Origin: CAIUVD01 sp044338255
Lineage (GTDB): Bacteria > Planctomycetota > UBA11346
Direction of reading: 5' to 3'
Assembly: GCA_044338255.1 (NCBI GenBank)
Contig: JBIILZ010000172.1
Coordinates: 1 to 5,893 of the forward strand
DNA: 5,893 nucleotides
The notes beneath the pieces are model-generated. The model was not told where the DNA came from. It made no database searches and saw only the letters and a list, made by a program, of their open reading frames with translations. Positions 1-5,827 of this stretch are shown here, one piece after another. How positions within the stretch are numbered: position 1 is the first letter of the stretch; each line of letters opens with the position of its first letter. Both the position numbers and the translations under genes were made by a program.

Positions 1-1
1 G

Positions 2-529
2 GCCCGGCCCGTGGGTATTCACGTGCGGGGCCACGGCAGCATTGGCTGTTCGACAGCGTCGGCAGTACGAGAGACGTGGAGCGTACAGGGCGCCCGTATG
101 GCCGGGGCGGCCGGCTATGTCCAACTCGTGCAGCCCGTCGATACGGCCACGATCAGCCACCATGGCGATCTGCTGGCGAATCTGCAACGGCCCGATTTCC
201 TGCTCGCCGATGGCAAGCTCTATGGCGTGCCGGTGAATTACGGCCCGCTCGGCCTGGCCTACAATGTCAATGCGGTGAAGAGCGTACCGGTGTCGTGGAA
301 GGCGCTCGTCGAATCCGGTCAACCATTCGCGGTGTCGACGGATTGGCCCGAGGCCAATGTCGCCGTTGCCGGCCTGATCGCCGGCGTGTCCAAGAGCAAG
401 GCCTTTGATTTCGACTCGCTCAATACCCCGGGAGTCAAATCCGTACTGACGACCATGGCCAAGAAATCAGCGAAAAAATGGAAAGGCATCGACGATGCGG
501 CGACCCTCAAACTGACCTTCAGTGAATAA
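2..529 (+). pseudogene. Truncated ABC transporter periplasmic (polyamine-type) substrate-binding protein
   Basis: This fragment resembles PotD/PotF-type extracellular solute-binding proteins, which capture substrate in the periplasm for an ABC importer. The best evidence is the segment at about 209-265, DGKLYGVPVNYGPLGLAYN, the usual hinge-region motif (D-G-K-x-Y-G-V-P ... G-L-x-Y-N). It is followed by SWKALVE and later KKWKGIDDAATLK, the spot where relatives have a conserved W-x-x-x-D-E/D-A stretch. The reading frame is open to the left window edge; a GTG at 11 could be read as a start, but the family needs roughly 100 more N-terminal residues. The ORF stops with TAA at 527-529, well before the second lobe is complete (usual length about 340-370 residues). 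Before about base 95 the frame is not family-like, while frame 1 gives HWLFDSVGSTRDVER, so a frameshift is possible. I read it as a non-functional remnant. No partner permease or ATPase gene is in view. Confidence 0.6.
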
Positions 530-861
530 ATTCCAGTCTTTTGCACTGGATACTTAAAGATTACTTCATATCCGCCCGCGCCGAACGTGGAATAAACAGG
601 AGTGCCGTTAAATGAAAGAGTAACCCCCGCACTGTTTGCAAATCCCTCCCACCAAACTAGCCCCTTCGAGTCTGATTGAGATTGATTCAGAATTGTGAAG
701 GTAAATTTTAGAGTCCTATTATTGCCTCCTCCGTCAATAATTGCGCCTACTGGTCCAATGAAATCAAGCGCGTGCAATAAATTAGAAAAAACCAATAGAC
801 AAACAAGACACCCTAACTGAGCGAAAGTCATCATAAAAAAATTCCTAATCCACACACACAT
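319..861 (-). CDS. Secreted protein of unknown function, probably 3'-truncated
   Basis: I do not recognise the family. The start at 861 gives MCVWIRNFFMMTFAQLGCL, a short arginine-containing N-region followed by a hydrophobic stretch and a likely signal-peptidase site after LLHA. An alternative start at 834 (MMTF...) has a closer AGGA but no positive charge. An upstream frame extension to 930 looks unlikely to be coding. The mature part (about residues 32-110) alternates hydrophobic and polar residues, with segments such as RTLKFTFTILNQ, GVTLSFNGTPVY and GGYEVIFKYPV, as expected for a beta-sandwich exported domain. The native sequence appears to end near base 530. The last roughly 70 codons read through the antisense of the binding-protein fragment, so the C-terminus is probably an artefact of a rearrangement. 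The native part is markedly AT-rich compared with the window, which suggests a different origin. It could be a pseudogene. Confidence 0.45.
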   Translation of the reverse strand: MCVWIRNFFMMTFAQLGCLVCLLVFSNLLHALDFIGPVGAIIDGGGNNRTLKFTFTILNQSQSDSKGLVWWEGFANSAGVTLSFNGTPVYSTFGAGGYEVIFKYPVQKTGIYSLKVSLRVAASSMPFHFFADFLAMVVSTDLTPGVLSESKSKALLLDTPAIRPATATLASGQSVDTANG

Positions 862-883
862 CGTTTTCCGCTCGCTCGACGAT

Positions 884-931
884 TGCGTAACCACGACGCT
901 ACGCACCCCTTCGGTGCCGAGGATACGCACC
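884..931. repeat. Short inverted/direct repeat cluster (TGCGTA / TACGCACC)
   Basis: TGCGTA at 884-889 is inverted relative to TACGCA at 900-905. The octamer TACGCACC occurs twice in direct orientation, at 900-907 and 924-931, exactly 24 bases apart. Between them lies a small hairpin, CCTTCGG (908-914) / CCGAGG (917-922), with one bulged T. The cluster sits just upstream of the minus-strand secreted-protein gene. The GGTGCGTA-type core on the minus strand is reminiscent of dispersed intergenic palindromes in many GC-rich genomes, but this is an impression and not a match I could test. It might also be a regulatory site for the adjacent gene. Confidence 0.35.
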
Positions 932-1077
932 TTTTGGGAAAACTATTGAAATAAAACGTAATCCCCGGAAACCACATGCAAACGATCGTCAGGTACTCAA
1001 TAAATCTGGCGGTACACTTCATCACATTTGACATAGACCGCAACCCTAAATGTGTTTCTTACAATGCAATTGTGGCG

Positions 1078-1197
1078 TGAACAAAGGGGGAACAAAGGGG
1101 ACACACCACCTTCAAGGTGGCGTGTCCCCTCTATGGCTGAACAAAGGGGGAACAAAGGGGACACACCACCTTCAAGGTGGCGTGTCCCCTCTATGGC
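1078..1197. repeat. Two perfect 60-bp tandem repeats with palindromic core (REP/MITE-like)
   Basis: Bases 1078-1137 and 1138-1197 are identical over all 60 positions. Each unit begins with an 11-bp direct duplication of GAACAAAGGGG (1079-1089 and 1090-1100; 1139-1149 and 1150-1160). Each then has a 35-nt palindrome (1096-1130; 1156-1190) with 17-nt arms around a single central base, starting AGGGGACAC and ending GTGTCCCCT. The arms differ at one position, A opposite C on the plus strand, which becomes a G-U pair in minus-strand RNA. The architecture (GGGGACA-type stem with a short flanking leader, intergenic placement) fits REP-like elements mobilised by Y1 (IS200/IS605-like, RAYT) transposases. 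No transposase gene is in the window. Open frames across it are shadows. Confidence 0.75.
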
Positions 1198-1237
1198 AAT
1201 GCCCTTAAGTCGTAGTCGGAACCAGCGGCCTGATCCC

Positions 1238-1720
1238 TTACGACGAAGTCCCCAGATTCGACACCACCCAGTCCTCGATCTCACCGCGGTAGGGACTGGC
1301 GGGATCAACTGCCGGATAGTCCTTCGTGAGGTCGTTGATGGTCAGCTTGATATCTAACCAGGTGCTGGCGGTGATGACGCCCCCCGCAGAGAGATCCACG
1401 ATTGGGGTAGTTCCGTCCATGATCGATTTCAACTTCGCATGGATAGGATCCGTCGGCGCTAGCGAAAGCTCCTTGTTGAGGATGGTGAGATTATAGGCGG
1501 TGACGGTGATGGTGATCTTGTCCGACGCATCCTTGGTGGCGACGAAGGCGAGACGGTTGCCACCGGTCCGACTCCATTCTAGGCGCGCGGTGGTGGTATT
1601 GACCTGGTTGCCGGGTGGCGTCGATGGCTCGCTGGTCTGATTGCCGCCACCAGCGGAACACGACGCCATGCCCAGCAAGGCCGTCGAGCAGAACAGGAAA
1701 CTGAAAAGCAGCCGGCGCAT
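1238..1720 (-). CDS. Small lipoprotein of unknown function
   Basis: This predicted 160-residue protein starts with a lipoprotein signal: two arginines, a hydrophobic stretch, then LLGMASC with the lipidated cysteine at residue 21. The lipobox (M-A-S-C) is acceptable though not ideal. A Gly/Asn/Ser/Pro-rich tether (about residues 22-42) leads to a globular part of about 118 residues. That part has alternating beta-like stretches (RLEWSRTGGNRLAFVAT, KITITVTAYNLTI, LDIKLTIND) and an acidic end, GEIEDWVVSNLG. No cysteine besides residue 11 in the signal and the lipid anchor is present. I do not recognise a family. The ATG at 1720 is preceded by a weak GAG-type ribosome site. The gene is divergent from the downstream Nudix/ydbH operon, and its 3' end points at the 60-bp palindromic repeats 40 bases away, which could act as an RNA-stabilising or terminating structure. 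GC content is nearer the host than the AT-rich gene to the left. Confidence 0.65.
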   Translation of the reverse strand: MRRLLFSFLFCSTALLGMASCSAGGGNQTSEPSTPPGNQVNTTTARLEWSRTGGNRLAFVATKDASDKITITVTAYNLTILNKELSLAPTDPIHAKLKSIMDGTTPIVDLSAGGVITASTWLDIKLTINDLTKDYPAVDPASPYRGEIEDWVVSNLGTSS

Positions 1721-1739
1721 ATTTACTCGTTATTCACAA

Positions 1740-1758
1740 CGAAAATGGTCATTTTTCG
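1740..1758. promoter_or_regulatory. Short imperfect hairpin in the divergent intergenic region
   Basis: CGAAAATG (1740-1747) is inverted relative to CATTTTTCG (1750-1758), with a 2-base centre and one extra T. It lies 20-38 bases upstream of the lipoprotein start, a usual place for an operator or promoter element of that gene. The rest of 1721-1941 holds no further gene I can support and no convincing -35/-10 pair. An operator role is a guess from position alone. Confidence 0.25.
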
Positions 1759-1911
1759 GTGCTGTTTGGACGCTCTCATCGACCTCATCACAGATAGAGG
1801 ACGCTATTCCCACGACGGTGGAAGCAAACCCAAAGTGGGCCGGCACCAGGATCCGAGGAGCATTTAGCGGCCTTCGTCCGAACCTGGCGGCATGACTCGG
1901 GCATTGTGGGT

Positions 1912-1917
1912 AGGAGG
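1912..1917 (+). promoter_or_regulatory. AGGAGG Shine-Dalgarno-like site upstream of the Nudix gene
   Basis: A perfect AGGAGG lies here, but the in-frame ATG at 1942 is 24 bases beyond it, too far for normal spacing. The in-frame GTG at 1906 starts before it. No ATG, GTG or TTG in the right frame lies 5-12 bases downstream. The site therefore does not settle the start, and may be fortuitous. Confidence 0.2.
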
Positions 1918-1941
1918 GCCCTTCGATACTCAATCACGTGC

Positions 1942-2679
1942 ATGGAAGACTCGGCCTTTCTCGCTCGTGGCTATTGGCGACATGGTCAGCTCACCTGCAC
2001 CATGGTCGCCTCCACGTACGCACCGACCGACGAGCACATCGCCGGAATCGACGAGGCCTGGACGAGCGCCTGCGCGCGGCCCGGGGTCCATCTTTTCGAT
2101 GGCCCGCTCTGTCGTTTTGAGCAGCTCAGCGCCACTCCCGAGCACTTCCAGCTGAACGTCTCGCGGTGCAGCTATAAGCAGTTCCTGGGCACCAACGGTA
2201 CGCATCCGCATTGGGCCACCAGCCACGGCTGGGCGAGCCTGGCCAATGCCGTGGGCACCAGCGCCGCCCTGGTCAGTGGCGATGGCTGGCTGGTGTTCGG
2301 GCGACGCTCGTCAGCAGTGGCCCTGTATCCGGGATGGGCGCATCCCTTCGGCGGCATCCTCGAGCCGGGTGAAACGACCGATCTGCTGGCAGAGATGCAG
2401 CGCGAACTCAGCGAGGAGATCGGGCTCGCCGCCGCCGACATCAGCGAGCTGGCGTGCATCGGCTTGGTCCGCGATCCGCAACTGCTGCAGCCGGAGCTGA
2501 TCTATCTGGCGCGCACATCGCTCCCCCTGGCGGAACTCGAACGGCGTCTCGATGCCGGCGAACACACCGCCTGCTGGAGCGTACGCGCCACCCCAACCGC
2601 TATTGCCGCCGCCCTGGCCGGCGAACAGTTGACGCCGGTAACCCGTCTGGTTCTCCAGCGATTTTCAGAGCTCCCATGA
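1942..2679 (+). CDS. Nudix hydrolase, NUDT22-like (putative UDP-sugar diphosphatase)
   Basis: The protein has 245 residues from the ATG at 1942; a GTG at 1906 would add 12. The Nudix box is at residues 138-162: GILEPGE, then RELSEEIGL with the metal-binding RE..EE glutamates intact. The linker between the first E and RE is 9 residues, not the classical 7. The N-terminal half is informative. LFDGPLCRF, SYKQFLGTN and SAALVSGDGWLVFGRRS match, in order, what I recall of human NUDT22 (FDAPKFR, SYRDFLGTN, AALATADDFLVFLRRS). NUDT22 cleaves UDP-glucose and UDP-galactose to UMP and sugar-1-phosphate. No signal peptide is visible, so it is probably cytoplasmic. Its TGA overlaps the ydbH start by four bases (ATGA), which implies translational coupling. 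The substrate is inferred, not shown; it could act on another nucleoside diphosphate. Confidence 0.8.
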   Translation: MEDSAFLARGYWRHGQLTCTMVASTYAPTDEHIAGIDEAWTSACARPGVHLFDGPLCRFEQLSATPEHFQLNVSRCSYKQFLGTNGTHPHWATSHGWASLANAVGTSAALVSGDGWLVFGRRSSAVALYPGWAHPFGGILEPGETTDLLAEMQRELSEEIGLAAADISELACIGLVRDPQLLQPELIYLARTSLPLAELERRLDAGEHTACWSVRATPTAIAAALAGEQLTPVTRLVLQRFSELP

Positions 2680-5150
2680 GGTCCCTGCCGCGGCGCTGGA
2701 AGTTCATCGGCGGGGTCGCACTGGGCCTGGCCGCCGTGGCGGTTAGCGCCGTGCTGCTCATCCGTCCCGTGCTGCGTTGGCAGCTGGCTGCTGCCGGTTG
2801 GCCCCACGCCACCATCGCCAGCGTACGCGTCCACAGCCACGGTCTGACGGTTTCGGGAGTCGATCTCCTCGGCGATGGACAGGTCACGGCGCAACAAGTG
2901 CACAGCGATTGGTCGCTGGCGCACGTCGCCGTCAATGGCTTGGCGATCACTGTTGCAACCGCCGATTGGCAGGCGCTGGCGCCAGCAACCTCGGCAAACA
3001 TCGACGCAGCTACGCCGCCGACGTGGCCGCTCGCCGAGCTGCGCCTGAATGACGCGGTGATCACCATCGGCTCGCAGCGCGTCGAGGTCGACGCCACCAT
3101 CGTACGCCTCCAGCCTCGTCTCGTGCACCTCACGGTGCAGGCCACTAGTCCCGCCCAGGCGGCCATCGACCTCGACGGCACAGCCTCGTTGTCGGGAGAT
3201 GGCGATGTGCATCTGGTGGCGCGGCGTCTGCCGCTGGAACTGCTGGCGTCGACACTGCCGCCGACCCTGTTACCGCTATCCCTGATACCGACAGCCACGC
3301 AGGGCCTTGTCAGCGGCGATGTACGCCTCTCGCGCACCGCCGGCGTCCTTGGCGTCGTCGGCGAGTTCGCGCTCAGCGAGCCGCGCACGACCCTGCCCCT
3401 GATCGGTGAAATTCGCGCCCGGCAGCTGGCCGGACGGATCCGCTGGAGCAGCGCCACACCCACCGTGCTCGCCGGAGAGGCACACCTCGACGCCGCCCGG
3501 GCGCAGATGCTGGGAGTCGCGATCGAGGTCCCGACGGCAATCCTCCTGGGACATGATCAGCGCCTCGATCTCGTCGCCCAGGCCCGCGTGCTGGGCGCCG
3601 ATCTGCACCTCGACGGGCATGCGAGCGCCGATTTCAAGAGTGCCGCCGGGACGCTGCGTCTTGAGGGTGTGGACCTCGCCACGCTTGCCGGCCTTGCGCG
3701 GCCGTGGCTGCCGCTGCCGATAAGCGCCAGCGGTCAGGCGGGCCTGGCGATGACCTTCACCAAACTCGCCGAGACCTGGCAAAGCCGGGGCATGGTGTCA
3801 TGCACCTCGTTGCGGGTGGCGACCGCTGACGGATCCGCCACCCTGAGCGTGCCGAGCCTGCTCACCGAGATCAGTGGCCAGTGGCTTGACCGGAGCTTGA
3901 GCGGCACCGCCGTGCTCCAGGTGCAGCATGCCGAGGTCAACGCTCCCGGCCTGCGCATCACCAGCATCGACGGCACCCTGCCCTGGAGCCTAGGCACCGA
4001 TCCGCAGCTCGATGGCTCCCTGCAATTCACCGGCGTCGAAGTCGCCGGCTTCCCCCTGCGGCAATTGGCGGCGCACGTGCGCGGCGTCGATCAACGCATC
4101 GGCGGCGCCGCCCGGCTGGCGGTGCTCGACCACGGGCAGGGGCAGATCGACGGCTGGTATGACCTGCGCCAACGCGGCGGCACCTTCGCGGTGGTCGTGC
4201 CGCGCTTCACCATCGTCGATCCCGCCGCCGTGCGCACGGCGGTGCCCGACATGGGCCAGCGCGAGCTGACCGGCGACCTCGATGTCTCGGGCACCGTCGT
4301 AGTCACCCGCGAGCAGATCATCCCCGACCTGCATCTCAGCCTCGCCGAAGGCACCTTCCGCGATCCCCAGGCCAAGCTTACCGTCGAAGGACTGGCGGCG
4401 GCGACCGCGATTACCGGCTTCACGCCGTTTTCGACCGCCGGCACCAAGCAGGTCACCTTCCGTTCGGCGACCATCGGCAGCCTGGCCTTTGGCGACGGCA
4501 GCGCCCGGGTCACCGCCCGCCTGCCCGCGGGCATCGACATCAGCGCCGCCTCGATCGCCTGGTGCGGCGGGCGGCTGACCATTCCCGAGCTGGTCGTCGA
4601 TCTCGTCCATGGCCAGGCCAGCGGTGTGATCGGCCTGACCCGCATCGAGCTCGGCGCGCTGCTGGAGCTGACGATTCCGCGTCAGGTCAGTGGCGAAGGC
4701 CTGATCTCGGGCAACCTGCCGCTGACTCTCACATGGCCGGATTACGTGTTCTCATTCGGGCGCGGAACGCTGCAGGCTGATCCGGCGAGGGGCTGGCTGC
4801 ATCTCAAGGATCGCACGGCGCTGATCAGCGCGATCAGCACCGGCTTCGCCGTCGTTGATACGCAGATCGTCGACACCGTCGCCGATCTGCTGTTCGATTC
4901 CTTGCGCATCGAGTTCGTTCCCGAGACGCCGTTGACCAGCGTCGCGCGCGTGCACCTCAGCGGCCATGGCCGCCATGGCGAGCAGCCCCTGGCGATCGGC
5001 AGCCTGGATCTCAACCTGCGCGGCCTGGAGCGCGCCCTTGCCGATGCGCTGTTCATGCAACGCTGGCAGAATCAGCCCGCACCGGCGGCGGCGGCCAGTG
5101 CGGCCACGACACCTCCTGACTCCACCATCGATCGCTTCTTTGCTCCCTGA
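2676..5150 (+). CDS. ydbH: YdbH-family intermembrane bridge protein (AsmA/TamB-like)
   Basis: The predicted protein has 824 residues (E. coli YdbH is about 880). In E. coli, YdbH with TamB and YhdP is needed for outer-membrane lipid homeostasis and is thought to form a long hydrophobic-groove bridge carrying phospholipid across the periplasm. Here a basic start (MRSLPRRWK) and one membrane anchor (about residues 10-30) precede a long run of short beta-strand-like segments with the alternating hydrophobic pattern of this fold. The C-terminal region (about 590-790) fits the YdbH domain, including LTIPRQVSGEGLISGNLPL around 667-685. The protein ends in a Pro/Ala-rich tail. The start is the ATG at 2676, which overlaps the Nudix stop; the frame is open 74 codons further upstream, but that stretch is antisense-like shadow of the Nudix gene. 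The downstream ynbE and ydbL homologs make the assignment firm. A generic AsmA-like protein is the main alternative. Confidence 0.87.
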   Translation: MRSLPRRWKFIGGVALGLAAVAVSAVLLIRPVLRWQLAAAGWPHATIASVRVHSHGLTVSGVDLLGDGQVTAQQVHSDWSLAHVAVNGLAITVATADWQALAPATSANIDAATPPTWPLAELRLNDAVITIGSQRVEVDATIVRLQPRLVHLTVQATSPAQAAIDLDGTASLSGDGDVHLVARRLPLELLASTLPPTLLPLSLIPTATQGLVSGDVRLSRTAGVLGVVGEFALSEPRTTLPLIGEIRARQLAGRIRWSSATPTVLAGEAHLDAARAQMLGVAIEVPTAILLGHDQRLDLVAQARVLGADLHLDGHASADFKSAAGTLRLEGVDLATLAGLARPWLPLPISASGQAGLAMTFTKLAETWQSRGMVSCTSLRVATADGSATLSVPSLLTEISGQWLDRSLSGTAVLQVQHAEVNAPGLRITSIDGTLPWSLGTDPQLDGSLQFTGVEVAGFPLRQLAAHVRGVDQRIGGAARLAVLDHGQGQIDGWYDLRQRGGTFAVVVPRFTIVDPAAVRTAVPDMGQRELTGDLDVSGTVVVTREQIIPDLHLSLAEGTFRDPQAKLTVEGLAAATAITGFTPFSTAGTKQVTFRSATIGSLAFGDGSARVTARLPAGIDISAASIAWCGGRLTIPELVVDLVHGQASGVIGLTRIELGALLELTIPRQVSGEGLISGNLPLTLTWPDYVFSFGRGTLQADPARGWLHLKDRTALISAISTGFAVVDTQIVDTVADLLFDSLRIEFVPETPLTSVARVHLSGHGRHGEQPLAIGSLDLNLRGLERALADALFMQRWQNQPAPAAAASAATTPPDSTIDRFFAP

Positions 5151-5155
5151 GGTCC
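5149..5155 (+). promoter_or_regulatory. Ribosome binding site of ynbE (GAGGTCC)
   Basis: GAGG at 5149-5152 begins inside the ydbH TGA stop and lies four bases before the ATG at 5157. This close, stop-overlapping site supports translation coupled to ydbH. The same TGAGGTCC octamer occurs at 5421-5428 before ydbL and at 2677-2684 at the ydbH start. Confidence 0.6.
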
Positions 5156-5156
5156 T

Positions 5157-5423
5157 ATGCGTACGCTCTGCTTACTCCCCCTGCTGCTCACGGTCGGCTG
5201 CAGCTACACAGTCAAGGTCGAGCCGATCCACCTCACTGTCGATGTGAATATCAAGATCGACCGCGCCTTGGATGAGTTCTTCGCCTCTTCTGCGCCTGCG
5301 CCTGCGCCTGCGCCTGCACCTGCACCTGCGCCTGCACCGGCACCGGCACCGGCACCAGCTCCGGCACCGGCGCTCAGCACCCCAGCTCCCGCCGTCCAAG
5401 CGCCTGCCGCGCCCGTGAAGTGA
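5157..5423 (+). CDS. ynbE: YnbE-like outer-membrane lipoprotein with Ala-Pro repeat tail
   Basis: The predicted protein has 88 residues. A lipoprotein signal ends in LTVGC with the lipidated cysteine at residue 15 (Thr at -3 is slightly unusual). The next segment, SYTVKVEPIHLTVDVNIKID (16-35), matches the E. coli YnbE pattern C-T-P-x-I-x-V ... P-I-x-I-N-M-N-V-K-I. This conserved segment is the strand thought to extend the YdbH beta-groove at the outer membrane. After RALDEFFASS comes a tail made of 13 Ala-Pro units (46-71) and a further A/P-rich end (72-88), which E. coli YnbE lacks. The gene starts six bases after the ydbH stop. The repeat is probably a disordered, extended periplasmic spacer; the size of the effect is unknown. 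The core identification is strong, and the tail is unusual. Confidence 0.87.
   Translation: MRTLCLLPLLLTVGCSYTVKVEPIHLTVDVNIKIDRALDEFFASSAPAPAPAPAPAPAPAPAPAPAPAPAPALSTPAPAVQAPAAPVK
5292..5369 (+). repeat. Hexanucleotide repeat (13 units) inside ynbE
   Basis: Thirteen consecutive six-base units encode Ala-Pro. Four start GCGCCT (5292-5315), then GCACCT twice, GCGCCT, GCACCG three times, and GCACCA, GCTCCG and GCACCG. The third-position drift from T to G suggests slippage followed by point change. Gain or loss of whole units keeps the frame, so it would change tail length without breaking the gene. Confidence 0.85.
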
Positions 5424-5426
5424 GGT
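5422..5426 (+). promoter_or_regulatory. Ribosome binding site of ydbL (GAGGT)
   Basis: GAGGT five bases before the ATG at 5432 favours that start over the in-frame GTG at 5420, which overlaps the ynbE end and lies upstream of the site. The site follows directly after the ynbE TGA. Confidence 0.6.
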
Positions 5427-5431
5427 CCATC

Positions 5432-5824
5432 ATGCTTCGTCATCTGCTCCTCATCTCCTGCCTCCTGGGCTTCATCAGCATTTCTGCGGTGGCTGCGGAA
5501 AGTCCTGAAAACCAGGCCGCCAAGGCCGAACTAAAAGCATCCTTCGCCACCCACGCCGCCGCCCTCGCCGCCGCCAAGGCCAGCGGCACGATCGGCGAAT
5601 GCACCAATGGGCTGGTGGCGGTCGTCGGCACGAGCGCCGATGCCAGCGTGACGGCACTCGTCGAAGCTGAAAACGCCGATCGCAACCGGCTCTACTTGCT
5701 GCTCGCCGCCGAGACCCAGGTCACCGCGGCGCTGATCGGCGAACGCAACGCGATGCGCAATTACCAGAATGCCCGTGTCGGCGAATGGCTGCGCACGCGC
5801 GACGGCCAATGGAAAAAGAAATAG
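5432..5824 (+). CDS. ydbL: YdbL-family (DUF1318) secreted protein
   Basis: The predicted protein has 130 residues. A hydrophobic N-terminus with likely cleavage near AVA (residues 19-21) marks it as periplasmic. A Leu-Ile-Ser-Cys at 7-10 resembles a lipobox but is too near the start, so ordinary secretion is favoured. The mature part carries the DUF1318 pattern: SGTIGECTNGLVAVV (51-65; E. coli has GRVGETLSGYLAAV), VEAENADRNRLYLLLA (77-92) and the terminal ARVGEWLRTRDGQWKKK (114-130; E. coli EYVRGINGKWLKK). In E. coli, YdbL acts with YdbH and YnbE and is proposed to keep YnbE from forming runaway oligomers. Here an additional Ala/Lys-rich helical segment (22-50) precedes the core, making the protein longer than the usual 105-110 residues. 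The stop is TAG at 5822-5824. Confidence 0.87.
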   Translation: MLRHLLLISCLLGFISISAVAAESPENQAAKAELKASFATHAAALAAAKASGTIGECTNGLVAVVGTSADASVTALVEAENADRNRLYLLLAAETQVTAALIGERNAMRNYQNARVGEWLRTRDGQWKKK

Positions 5825-5827
5825 CCC

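Noticed and set aside
1078..1197. CRISPR-like array
   Set aside because: Only two units, identical throughout with no variable spacer, so it is a tandem repeat and not CRISPR.
1052..1357. Open frames on both strands across the 60-bp repeats
   Set aside because: The 60-bp period is a multiple of three, so any frame free of stops stays open. The translated products only repeat the unit, with no ribosome site.
1766..1798. TTGGAC ... GATAGA as a sigma-70 promoter for the Nudix operon
   Set aside because: Spacing is about 21 bases and the -10 is poor. I see no reason to prefer it over chance.
2454..2675. N-terminal 74-codon extension of the YdbH frame
   Set aside because: It overlaps the Nudix gene in another frame and lacks a signal or anchor. 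The ATG at 2676 gives a proper membrane anchor and the usual ATGA overlap.
2502..3463. Long minus-strand frames opposite ydbH
   Set aside because: Long antisense frames are common in GC-rich coding DNA. The products are Arg/Ser/Ala-rich, without motifs, and opposite a well-supported gene.
5172..5443. Minus-strand frames with Arg-Cys or Gly-Ala repeats
   Set aside because: These are antisense translations of the hexamer repeat in ynbE.
5438..5461. Lipobox (L-I-S-C) in YdbL
   Set aside because: The cysteine is at residue 10, with too short a hydrophobic segment before it, and the hydrophobic stretch continues past it to an AxA site.
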